Source of the DNA: an uncultured Lachnospiraceae bacterium
GTDB lineage: Bacteria > Bacillota > Clostridia > Lachnospirales > Lachnospiraceae
Length of the DNA: 7,076 nucleotides
NCBI GenBank assembly: GCA_902796045.1
Contig: CADBNQ010000347.1
Span: forward strand, 1-7,076
Reading direction: 5' to 3'
The notes under the pieces: model-generated
Told to the model about the DNA's origin: nothing
What the model saw: the letters and a program-made list of their open reading frames with translations, nothing else
The model's database searches: none
Program-made: the position numbers and the translations under genes
In this document: positions 1-5,898 of the stretch, piece by piece
Layout: the number at the start of each line of letters is the position of its first letter
Position numbering within the stretch: position 1 is the stretch's first letter

Positions 1-321
1 GAAGGATACCTTGGAGAGGATGTCTGCGTAGGGCTCCAGATCTTCTTTGTAGATGCCCTGTGCCGGTCCCTTGGGGATCTCAAGAAGGGCAACCTCTGTA
101 TGGCAGAAATACTCGATGCCAAGTTCATTGATGCTGATGCCGTCTTTTACAAAGTGGCGGGGTGCATCCATGTGGGTTCCGCAGTGGTTGGGCACTGTGG
201 ACTCGAAGCTACAGAATGGGCAGTCATCAGAGACATCTGTGCACTGTCTTGTGGAAACTACCGGCTCGCCTGGCCATGCGTATCCGTCGGGATCCAGAAT
301 GTGTGATAAGAACATAAACAT
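1..321 (-). CDS. Cyclase family protein (kynurenine formamidase-like metal hydrolase), 3' part off the left edge
   Basis: The first 107 residues are present; the gene runs off the left edge with no stop. Residues 46-57 read HCGTHMDAPRHF, the HxGTHxDxPxHF metal-binding signature of the cyclase family (Pfam PF04199: kynurenine formamidase, isatin hydrolase and relatives). His46, His50 and Asp52 are the expected metal ligands and His56 the conserved active-site histidine. Family members hydrolyse amide, lactone-like or ring bonds in the cytoplasm; the substrate here cannot be read from the fragment. The start at 321 is chosen because AAAGGAGG (plus-strand 331-338) lies 9 nt upstream; a second ATG two codons later is less well spaced. 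It lies 158 nt downstream of the DUF1537 kinase on the same strand, with no clear promoter or terminator between them, so it is probably the third gene of that operon and may open a lactone or amide feeding it. Family confident, substrate unknown. Confidence 0.88.
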   Translation of the reverse strand, partial: MFMFLSHILDPDGYAWPGEPVVSTRQCTDVSDDCPFCSFESTVPNHCGTHMDAPRHFVKDGISINELGIEYFCHTEVALLEIPKGPAQGIYKEDLEPYADILSKVSF

Positions 322-372
322 AATAAGTACCTCCTTTATATTTGCATTTTAAATTACGTTCATCTGTATCAA

Positions 373-410
373 GCATCGTCGTAATCGCCGCGGCGGTTAC
401 GTGAGAGATG
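373..410 (-). repeat. Nested hairpin in the gap before the cyclase gene
   Basis: An inverted repeat occupies 380-401: arms CGTAATCGCC and GGCGGTTACG, 10 bp with one mismatch (G-U in plus-strand RNA, C-A in minus-strand RNA), centred on a CCGCGG palindrome. GCATC (373-377) and GATGC (406-410) can pair outside it. No T-run follows on either strand, so it does not look like an intrinsic terminator. It lies about 60 nt upstream of the cyclase start codon within the probable kinase-cyclase transcript. It could be an mRNA stability or processing element or a protein site; the role is unknown. Confidence 0.5.
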
Positions 411-441
411 CCCTCCTCTATGAAAGGAGCATTCATTTTTT

Positions 442-458
442 CTCCCCCTGAAGGGGAG
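442..458 (-). repeat. Short GC-rich hairpin just after the kinase stop codon
   Basis: CTCCCC (442-447) and GGGGAG (453-458) form a perfect 6-bp stem with a 5-nt loop, 21 nt downstream of the kinase stop. On the transcribed minus strand the 3' arm (GGGGGAG) is followed by AAAAA and then an ATG at 436, so it resembles a ribosome site held in a stem rather than a terminator, which would need T residues there. It may simply be a 3'-end stabilising hairpin. Confidence 0.45.
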
Positions 459-479
459 TCTCAGCTGCCTGCTGATGAA

Positions 480-1904
480 TTACTTCCCCATCAGGATCTC
501 GGCTGCTTCTCTGAGTGTATCATCATCGCCCACGTTGCCGGGGAAGATGACATATGGTGTCTGGGGGAACTTGCTCTCGGGTCCTGTCTGCCAGACGGGG
601 ATACCCGGCCTGATCTGTCCCAGAACATTGGCCTTCTTAACGGCCAGAGCCTTGGTGCCTACATCACTGGAGGTGATGCCGCCTTTGGCGATGACAAAGG
701 CCGGTGTAACGGTCAGCCTGCCTACCAGAGACTGTACGGCATCGGAGATCTTGACGGCCAGGCGGAGCTCATCCTCTTTATCGCCTGTGTCTGCCGTGAT
801 CAGGGTACGGGTGGTGAAACAGCATACTGTCTTCCCTGCCTTGATGCACTCTTCTTCTTTATCCAGGCATCTTTTTACCTCTGCTTCGAAAGCCGCGTCA
901 TCCTTGACAAGGGTGGCGTTCAGCTCGATAAACTCGATATCTTTGATCTTCTTGAGGCCTTCAACCTGTCTTGTGGTCTTGTCTGTGTGGGAGCCGACGA
1001 CGATGATGCCGCCGTTGTCCGTCTCCTTGACCACCATCTGCTCTCTGCTGAGGAGGGGCTGATCGGTCACGCCGCCCATCACCTTTACGATGCCGGCTGC
1101 TGTCCGCATCATGAAGACTTTGCCCCGGGCCATGGCACGGTAGAGGGCCACGCAGAAGACCTTGATGTCCACATAGTCTACAGCGTTGATGATGATCTTG
1201 TTGAAATCCTTCACGCTCATCAGCTGTTCTTCGATCTTATCGATATTGACATCACGGATATCCTCGAGGGCAATGCAGGTCACATCTGCTGCCTTGTACT
1301 CACCCTTCGTCTTCTCCTCAACATACTCCGGCATGGTGGCTGCCGTATAGCCGAAGGTCTTATCCTTTGCAAACTCGGTCTCGTTGGCCGGTACCAGCTC
1401 ATCTCCGTACTTTACATAGTGTACGTTGTTGATGGTAAAGCGGCCGCCCTCCTTGAAGAAGGGACAGAGGATCTCGCCGTCGATCTGGGCGCCGGTATAT
1501 TTCTCGTAATCTGCCTTGAGGAGCTGGGTCTCCAGAGGATAGTGTCCGCGAAGTGTGGAGTCGCTGCGGCTGATAAAGATATACTCTTTGCCGGTCTCTT
1601 TTGCGACTTCATCAACCACTGCAGCGATCTCATGATGGGCCTTGGTGGTCTGCTCGGCGGTAAATCCCCGGGAATTGGTCATGATGTAGAAGAGGTTATT
1701 CTCCTCCTCAAAACCCATCTTGATGCTGTCCTTGTCCCAGTTGGTGTAGACAGAGATGTCATGGACTGTCTGAACGCCTGTGGGGTCATCGTCCAGGACG
1801 ACGATCTTCTTGTTGTTGGCGGCAATCTCTTTTGCCAGCAGGGCGTCCACTGCCGCTTCATCAATCGGTTTATAGGATGTTAAAATATCTGTACTGATAG
1901 CCAT
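480..1904 (-). CDS. Four-carbon acid sugar kinase family protein (DUF1537; OtnK/DtnK-like)
   Basis: A 474-residue cytoplasmic protein. The N-terminal substrate-binding domain (PF07005) shows VLDDDPTG at residues 37-43 region and RSDSTLRG at 113-120. The C-terminal nucleotide-binding domain (PF17042) shows GSHTDKT at 304-310, AKGGITSSD at 406-414 and FPGNVGD at 454-460. Characterised relatives phosphorylate 3-oxo-tetronate or threonate/erythronate with ATP; that makes a C4 sugar acid the likely substrate, but subfamilies differ. This protein is longer than the roughly 420 residues typical of OtnK, with DDDPTG where OtnK-like proteins commonly carry a DDFTG-like motif, so exact specificity is open. 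The start at 1904 is preferred over an upstream ATG at 1997 because AGGAGGAG (1911-1918) lies 6 nt before it and the 31-residue extension would overlap the end of garR. It follows garR by 31 nt and is almost certainly co-transcribed with it. Confidence 0.9.
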   Translation of the reverse strand: MAISTDILTSYKPIDEAAVDALLAKEIAANNKKIVVLDDDPTGVQTVHDISVYTNWDKDSIKMGFEEENNLFYIMTNSRGFTAEQTTKAHHEIAAVVDEVAKETGKEYIFISRSDSTLRGHYPLETQLLKADYEKYTGAQIDGEILCPFFKEGGRFTINNVHYVKYGDELVPANETEFAKDKTFGYTAATMPEYVEEKTKGEYKAADVTCIALEDIRDVNIDKIEEQLMSVKDFNKIIINAVDYVDIKVFCVALYRAMARGKVFMMRTAAGIVKVMGGVTDQPLLSREQMVVKETDNGGIIVVGSHTDKTTRQVEGLKKIKDIEFIELNATLVKDDAAFEAEVKRCLDKEEECIKAGKTVCCFTTRTLITADTGDKEDELRLAVKISDAVQSLVGRLTVTPAFVIAKGGITSSDVGTKALAVKKANVLGQIRPGIPVWQTGPESKFPQTPYVIFPGNVGDDDTLREAAEILMGK

Positions 1905-1935
1905 CGGATACTCCTCCTGTATTATTCCCTTATAT

Positions 1936-2823
1936 TCAATCGACTTTCTTAACCTCAACATCAGCCAGCTTCTCGAAATACTGGACGATTCCGCCATGGT
2001 CGTCTCCCATGTGGCCGTGGACCTTCATCGCCTGCAGGATCTCATACAGCTGAGCGGTATAGGGAATGGGGACATCGATGGAATGAGCTGTGTTGACCAC
2101 GTTCTTGATGTCCTTGTGATTGATACGGATGGGTCCGCCGGGCTTAAAGTTGCGCTCTACGATCATGGGGATTTTGGCATCAAGGACTGCGCTGCCGGCA
2201 AGTCCGCCCCGGATAGCCTTGTAGACCTTTACAGGATCAGCCCCTGCTTTTACGGCAAGGACAAATGCCTCAGATACGACAGCGATGGTATTGTTAACGA
2301 TGACCTGGTTGGCCAGCTTGGTGACAGACCCGCTGCCTGAACCGCCGATCAGAAGGGCGCTGCTGCCCATGATATCAAAATACTCTCCGAAAGCGTCAAA
2401 ATCTTCCTGGTCGCCGCCGGCCATGATCGCCAGGGTGCCTGCAACAGCACCGGGCTCTCCGCCGGAAACAGGAGCATCGATGAATCCGACTCCCTTGGCC
2501 TTCAATGCCTCATAGCACTCCTGGGACTCTACCGGTGTCACTGAACTCATATCGCAGACCACTGTGCCGACCTTCACTGTGGAAGCCACACCGCCCTCAT
2601 CAAAAAGAATGGACTTGGAGATCTCTCCGCTGGGAACCATGAGTATGATCCTCTGACACTGCTCTCCGATCTCGGCATAGGTGGCCTCCTTAGCGCCTGC
2701 AGCCACAACATCTGCTACTGCTTCCTTGTTGATGTCTGCAACCAGAAGGTCTACTCCTGCCTTCAGCAGATTCTTTGCCATGGGCCTCCCCATGATGCCA
2801 AGTCCGATAAATCCTACTTTCAT
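1936..2823 (-). CDS. garR: 2-hydroxy-3-oxopropionate (tartronate semialdehyde) reductase, GarR/GlxR type
   Basis: A 295-residue, full-length member of the beta-hydroxyacid dehydrogenase family. Residues 4-12 (GFIGLGIMG) are the Rossmann GxGxxG dinucleotide loop. DAPVSGGEPGA (116-126) is the substrate-binding signature. VTKLANQVIV (167-176) carries the catalytic Lys169 with Asn172/Gln173, and Lys237 in NHKD is the second conserved lysine. Stretches such as GLAGSAVLDAKIPM and the C-terminal YFEKLADVEV resemble E. coli GarR as I recall it, supporting reduction of tartronate semialdehyde to D-glycerate. L-threonate dehydrogenase (LtnD) and 3-hydroxyisobutyrate dehydrogenase are related alternatives, and the adjacent C4-acid kinase keeps LtnD-like activity possible. 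AAGGAGA (2831-2837) sits 7 nt before the ATG. The frame stays open upstream to an ATG at 2946, but that 41-residue extension is translated inverted-repeat DNA and is not believed. First gene of the operon driven by the promoter at 3037-3065. Confidence 0.93.
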   Translation of the reverse strand: MKVGFIGLGIMGRPMAKNLLKAGVDLLVADINKEAVADVVAAGAKEATYAEIGEQCQRIILMVPSGEISKSILFDEGGVASTVKVGTVVCDMSSVTPVESQECYEALKAKGVGFIDAPVSGGEPGAVAGTLAIMAGGDQEDFDAFGEYFDIMGSSALLIGGSGSGSVTKLANQVIVNNTIAVVSEAFVLAVKAGADPVKVYKAIRGGLAGSAVLDAKIPMIVERNFKPGGPIRINHKDIKNVVNTAHSIDVPIPYTAQLYEILQAMKVHGHMGDDHGGIVQYFEKLADVEVKKVD

Positions 2824-2864
2824 TGTGCACTCTCCTTTCCGGCTTATGCCATGTGTTAGAATTG

Positions 2865-2981
2865 TCATCAGCAGGTAGTTTAGACTCCCTGCTGATGAAG
2901 CCTGCGGCGCATCGCAGAGTTGCGCATAGGAAGATGCCTTCGGCATTGCGCAACTCGCGCGGAATCGTCGAGACGATTCCG
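2865..2981. repeat. Composite array of four inverted repeats (REP/MITE-like element)
   Basis: Four inverted repeats lie almost end to end. (a) TCATCAGCAGG 2865-2875 pairs with CCTGCTGATGA 2888-2898, 11 bp, 12-nt loop. (b) CTGCG 2902-2906 pairs with CGCAG 2913-2917. (c) GAGTTGCGCA 2917-2926 pairs with TGCGCAACTC 2947-2956, 10 bp, enclosing a second perfect stem ATGCC 2934-2938 / GGCAT 2942-2946. (d) CGGAATCGTC 2960-2969 pairs with GACGATTCCG 2972-2981, 10 bp. All arms are perfect. The compact hairpin-after-hairpin design, with no coding logic, is that of a dispersed intergenic repeat. It lies inside the predicted 5' leader of garR, between operator and ribosome site. Whether it recurs in the genome cannot be seen here; a 12-bp piece (CCTGCTGATGAA) recurs at 468-479. 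Confidence 0.75.
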
Positions 2982-3008
2982 ATTGAATGACAGTTAATAA
3001 TTATAGTC

Positions 3009-3026
3009 GTATACCGGTATACCGGT
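3009..3026 (-). promoter_or_regulatory. Tandem palindromic operator candidate over the garR transcript start region
   Basis: Two direct copies of GTATACCG (3009-3016, 3017-3024) create two overlapping perfect 14-bp palindromes, GTATACCGGTATAC (3009-3022) and ACCGGTATACCGGT (3013-3026). The site covers roughly +4 to +22 relative to the start predicted from the promoter at 3037-3065, the position for a repressor that blocks initiation or early elongation. Many GntR-type regulators bind GTATAC-centred palindromes, but no regulator gene lies in the window, so the binding protein is unknown. Confidence 0.65.
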
Positions 3027-3036
3027 TGTTGATTCT

Positions 3037-3065
3037 AGTATATCTGTCTAGCTGCTTTCTGTCAA
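3037..3065 (-). promoter_or_regulatory. Sigma-A type promoter of the garR-kinase-cyclase operon
   Basis: On the minus strand, TTGACA (-35, 3060-3065) and TATACT (-10, 3037-3042) are separated by exactly 17 bp (3043-3059). The -35 matches consensus and the -10 has one change. Transcription would start near 3030, giving a leader of about 207 nt before garR that includes the operator candidate and the four-hairpin element. Confidence 0.8.
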
Positions 3066-3088
3066 GAAAGTCTTCTTTTTTCTACTTT

Positions 3089-3120
3089 ATAGACAATATG
3101 AAAAGATCTGTTTTGTCTAT
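3089..3120. repeat. 8-bp inverted repeat between the aldolase stop and the garR promoter
   Basis: ATAGACAA (3089-3096) and TTGTCTAT (3113-3120) are perfect inverted repeats 16 nt apart, with an AGATCT palindrome in the loop. It is 3' of the threonine aldolase gene and 23 bp upstream of the garR -35 box. The minus-strand RNA after the stem is A-rich rather than U-rich, so it is not a standard terminator. An activator site for the garR promoter or a weak 3' stem for the aldolase mRNA are both possible. Confidence 0.4.
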
Positions 3121-3138
3121 TATGCACAGGGCAGGATC

Positions 3139-4182
3139 TCAGTTTGGAATCAGCTCTGATAATACTTTATCCAGAGCTGCCAGGTCTGACTCTTTCGTTG
3201 ACCAGCTTGTCGCGAGCCTGACCACCGTATGGGCATCGTCCATCTTCTCCCAGAAGCTTACGGCCACGTGGTCCTGCAGTCTCTCAAGGAGACGGTTCTC
3301 CACGACAGGGAACTGCTGGTTGGTGGGCGTCTCCATGAGCAGATTGAGCCCGTGGGACTTGAGGATCCTTTTCATCTCCTCCGCCATCTCAATGGCATGA
3401 CGGCTGATCTCAAAATACAGATCGTCTGTAAAGAGTGTGTCAAACTGAAGGCCCAGGAGCCATCCCTTTGCCAGAAGAGCTCCCCTTTTCTTGACCGAGG
3501 TCATAAAATGAGCCGGCTTGTTCTTCTTCGTAAAGACAACTGCCTCCCCGCACAGGGCACCGACCTTGGTGCCTCCGATATAGAAGACATCACAGAGTCT
3601 GGCTATGTCGGCCAGTGTCAGGTCGCTCTGCCTGCTCATGAGCCCGTATCCAAGACGGGCCCCGTCCAGATATAGAGGAATGTCATAGTCCCGGCAGATG
3701 TCCGAAAGAGCGGTCAGCTCCTCTTTGGTGTAGAGAGTCCCGTACTCTGTGGGATGCGAGATATAGACCATGCCGGGGAAAGTCATATGCTCATGATTCC
3801 CATCAGCATAAAAATCCGCCAGAAAACTCCTCAGGGTTTCAGGGACGATCTTTCCCTGCTCCTGGGGCAGTCCCAGGACCTCATGGCCGGTATACTCGAT
3901 CGCTCCCGCCTCGTGTGTGCTCACATGACCTGTCCGGGCAGCTACCACGCCTTCATAATCAGACAGCATGGTGGAAATGACCACTGCATTGGTCTGAGTG
4001 CCCCCTACCAGGAATTCTACCTCTGCGTCCTCCATGTCCGCCGCCTTGCATAGCCTGGCCTTTGCACTCTTACAGTAGTGGTCCGTGCCGTAGCCCGGCA
4101 GGTTCTCATCATTGATCTCCGCCAGCCTTTTCAGAATCTTTGGATGCGCTCCGTTTATATAATCACTTTCAAAAGAAATCAT
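3139..4182 (-). CDS. ltaE: Low-specificity L-threonine aldolase (PLP-dependent, beta-eliminating lyase family)
   Basis: A 347-residue, full-length fold-type I PLP enzyme (PF01212) that cleaves L-threonine or allo-threonine to glycine and acetaldehyde in the cytoplasm. Visible family marks are FLVGGTQTN (58-65), a cofactor-pocket segment; TGHVSTHEAGAIE (84-96), which carries the conserved histidines; LYLDGARLG (170-178) with Asp173, expected to contact the PLP ring nitrogen, and Arg176; and YIGGTKVG (201-208), where Lys206 is the expected Schiff-base lysine. The C-terminal small domain extends to the end. AAGGGAG (4191-4197) lies 8 nt before the ATG at 4182, fixing the start. It follows the ASKHA activase by 70 nt without a promoter or convincing terminator in between, so the two are probably one transcript. 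Related phenylserine or 3-hydroxy-amino-acid aldolases cannot be distinguished from sequence alone. Its downstream neighbour garR has its own promoter. Confidence 0.93.
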   Translation of the reverse strand: MISFESDYINGAHPKILKRLAEINDENLPGYGTDHYCKSAKARLCKAADMEDAEVEFLVGGTQTNAVVISTMLSDYEGVVAARTGHVSTHEAGAIEYTGHEVLGLPQEQGKIVPETLRSFLADFYADGNHEHMTFPGMVYISHPTEYGTLYTKEELTALSDICRDYDIPLYLDGARLGYGLMSRQSDLTLADIARLCDVFYIGGTKVGALCGEAVVFTKKNKPAHFMTSVKKRGALLAKGWLLGLQFDTLFTDDLYFEISRHAIEMAEEMKRILKSHGLNLLMETPTNQQFPVVENRLLERLQDHVAVSFWEKMDDAHTVVRLATSWSTKESDLAALDKVLSELIPN

Positions 4183-4252
4183 CTGTTTTGCTCCCTTTTA
4201 TTATATTCCTGTGGAAACAGCAGCCGCCAGGGCGGTCAGGATCGATATTTGT

Positions 4253-5785
4253 TTACAGGGACATGTAGTCTATGTACAGGTCCTCGAACCGCCTGTGGTT
4301 GGACAGGCTGATCTCTCTGGAGATCTTCGTAACACGGTCCATCCTCTCTCTGACAGCCGGATCTGCCGCAAACATGGCAGCGCCCATGAGCGAGCTGTTG
4401 CCGACAGCCGTCACCCGGTCCGCGAGTTCTTCCGGAAGCATTCCGATCCCCACAGCCTTCCTGCAGTTGATCTTCTTCCCGAATCCCCCTGCCAGATAGA
4501 GGCGGTCTATCTGGTCATAAGAGACACCATAAGATTCTGTCAGTATCTCAATGCCTGCACGGATCGCTGCCTTGGCCATCTGCACTTCCCGGATATCCTT
4601 TGCAGTGAATGTGATATCCTGGGCCAGGGGGAATCCTTCCTCAAACCAGGGCTGTCTCATCAGGCCGGTCCTGTCTGCGATCCCTTCCCTGACCAGCTCG
4701 TAAACCGTTTCCAGGACACCGGTGCCGCATAGGCCTATTGGCGGTTTGGCTGCGATCGTGGAGATTAAAGCCTTTCCGTCCCGGATCGTCACCCCGTCAA
4801 TCGCTCCCGGTACCCCGGCCACACCACAGCTGATATTTCCCCCTTCAAAAGCGGGGCCTGCCGCGGCAGAAGCAGCAAGGATCCCATCTCTGCTGCCGAT
4901 GACCATCTCTCCGTTGGTTCCCAGATCAAGAAGGAGTGATAGTTCCTCTTTCCTGTCGATCCCGCAGGCAATGATCCCGCTGACGATATCTGCACCCACG
5001 TAGGTGCTGATCCCGGGCAGGATGGTCATGCCGCCGTACTGATGGAGGGACAGGTCCACGGGTTCATATGGATAGACGCCGAGTTTTTCACAGGAGAGTC
5101 CCTGGAGCAGGTGCCCCATGGTCGTGTTGGCAGATATGATCACCGGGATGGCCAGGTCCCTGACATCGCTGCCACAACCCAGCTGCCTGCAGAGCCTGCT
5201 TATATCTTCCATGGCCAGCTCCTTAAGCTTCTCCCCCTCTCCCCGGTTGGCGGCATCGATCCTCGAAAGGACATCCGCTCCATAAACCCTCTGCCGGTTG
5301 ATGGTGGTCGCGGTTCTTAAAATCTTTGGACCCTGTCCCGGTTCCTGCCGGGCTTCGACGAGAGCTGCTGCGATGGTGGTGGTCCCGAGATCAACGGCAA
5401 GGGCCAGCTCATGGGACCGGTCTGCTCCTGACAGGATGCCCTGCCCCTTGCTGCCGGACTGGCTGTCCTCCTTCCTTGACACATCCTCCCGGTCTCCGGG
5501 TAGTGAACAGCGGGACATCTCCTCCCCAGACTCAGGAATCTCCAGCACAAAGGTCCCTGCTGCATGTGTCAGGCAGGAAAGCCTCCAGCCGGCGGATATT
5601 TCCTCATCAGAAAACCGTTCCCGGTCACCCGCGCAGGGCGGAGGGGCATCCGAGATGAATCTGACTCCGCACTTCCCGCAGCTGCCTCTCCCTCCGCACC
5701 AGGCCGGCAGTTCATACCCTGCTTCCCGCAGAGAAGCCAATATGGAATTGTTTTTGTCTTTTATGGTCAATCTGATTGTTTTCAT
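4253..5785 (-). CDS. ASKHA domain protein with N-terminal 2Fe-2S ferredoxin domain (corrinoid-activating RACo/DUF4445 family)
   Basis: A 510-residue cytoplasmic protein. Residues 1-85 form a plant-type ferredoxin domain with cluster ligands Cys30, Cys36, Cys39 and Cys71 (C-x5-C-x2-C-x31-C). A low-complexity, charged linker (about 86-125) leads to an ASKHA ATPase region: VDLGTTT (131-137, phosphate loop 1), LLLDLGTNGE (284-293, phosphate loop 2) and LAGGFG (431-436, adenosine motif), as in the DUF4445/RACo C-terminal family (PF14574). Characterised relatives use ATP to reduce inactive Co(II) corrinoid proteins to Co(I) for methyl transfer. No corrinoid protein, methyltransferase or cobalamin gene is in the window, so the partner is unknown and a different redox-activation target is possible. 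The start at 5785 is right for the ferredoxin fold, but no good ribosome site precedes it; instead a promoter places the mRNA start at the ATG. Threonine aldolase follows 70 nt downstream. Confidence 0.9.
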   Translation of the reverse strand: MKTIRLTIKDKNNSILASLREAGYELPAWCGGRGSCGKCGVRFISDAPPPCAGDRERFSDEEISAGWRLSCLTHAAGTFVLEIPESGEEMSRCSLPGDREDVSRKEDSQSGSKGQGILSGADRSHELALAVDLGTTTIAAALVEARQEPGQGPKILRTATTINRQRVYGADVLSRIDAANRGEGEKLKELAMEDISRLCRQLGCGSDVRDLAIPVIISANTTMGHLLQGLSCEKLGVYPYEPVDLSLHQYGGMTILPGISTYVGADIVSGIIACGIDRKEELSLLLDLGTNGEMVIGSRDGILAASAAAGPAFEGGNISCGVAGVPGAIDGVTIRDGKALISTIAAKPPIGLCGTGVLETVYELVREGIADRTGLMRQPWFEEGFPLAQDITFTAKDIREVQMAKAAIRAGIEILTESYGVSYDQIDRLYLAGGFGKKINCRKAVGIGMLPEELADRVTAVGNSSLMGAAMFAADPAVRERMDRVTKISREISLSNHRRFEDLYIDYMSL

Positions 5786-5791
5786 GGTAAT

Positions 5792-5820
5792 AGTATACCT
5801 GCCGGGCAGAAAAAAATCAA
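5792..5820 (-). promoter_or_regulatory. Sigma-A type promoter giving a predicted leaderless activase mRNA
   Basis: On the minus strand, TTGATT (-35, 5815-5820) and TATACT (-10, 5792-5797) are separated by 17 bp. Counting 7 nt from the last -10 base puts +1 at 5785, the A of the activase ATG. The only ribosome-site-like bases upstream (an AGG about 12 nt away) are too weak and too distant. The spacer holds a perfect inverted repeat CTGCC-G-GGCAG (5799-5809), a possible operator. Confidence 0.6.
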
Positions 5821-5857
5821 AAAATAACTGTTGTTAATTTCCTATCCGCTTTATTTG

Positions 5858-5866
5858 TGATAGAAT
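5858..5866 (+). promoter_or_regulatory. Extended -10 promoter candidate for the transporter gene
   Basis: TGATAGAAT at 5858-5866 reads as an extended -10 (TGn plus TAGAAT). The bases about 17 bp upstream are a poor -35, which extended -10 promoters tolerate. Transcription would start near 5873, leaving a leader of about 49 nt. It is back to back with the activase promoter; the A/T-rich stretch between (about 5810-5840) is shared by both. Confidence 0.45.
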
Positions 5867-5898
5867 ACTTCTGAAAGAGAGAGCTGCCGGATAAAAAC

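Noticed and set aside
334..377. Internal promoter before the cyclase gene (TTGATA with a TAAAAT-like -10)
   Set aside because: The spacer is only about 15 bp and the start would fall on or beside the ribosome site; not strong enough to call.
408..1883. A 491-codon open frame on the plus strand opposite the kinase gene
   Set aside because: It is antisense to a gene with clear family motifs and a strong ribosome site. Its translation shows no recognisable motif and it has no credible ribosome site; long antisense frames are common opposite codon-biased genes.
1905..1997. 31-residue extension of the kinase to an ATG at 1997
   Set aside because: It would overlap the last 62 nt of garR and lacks a ribosome site, whereas AGGAGGAG sits 6 nt before the ATG at 1904.
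2824..2946. 41-residue N-terminal extension of garR from an ATG at 2946
   Set aside because: The extension is translated from the inverted-repeat block. A good ribosome site (2831-2837) marks the ATG at 2823, and GarR proteins start directly at the MKVGFIGLG segment.
2690..2953. 87-codon minus-strand ORF starting in the repeat block
   Set aside because: It overlaps garR out of frame and its N-terminal half is repeat-derived; no ribosome site was found.
4206..4252. Possible terminator between the activase and threonine aldolase (CCGCC/GGCGG stem)
   Set aside because: The stem has only a 2-nt gap and is followed by a weak mixed sequence rather than a T-run on the minus strand, so co-transcription is the better reading.
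5884..5890. CTGCCGG repeated at 5799-5805 and 5884-5890 in the divergent promoter region
   Set aside because: Only 7 bp are shared and the second copy lacks the symmetric half, so a common regulator site is not supported.
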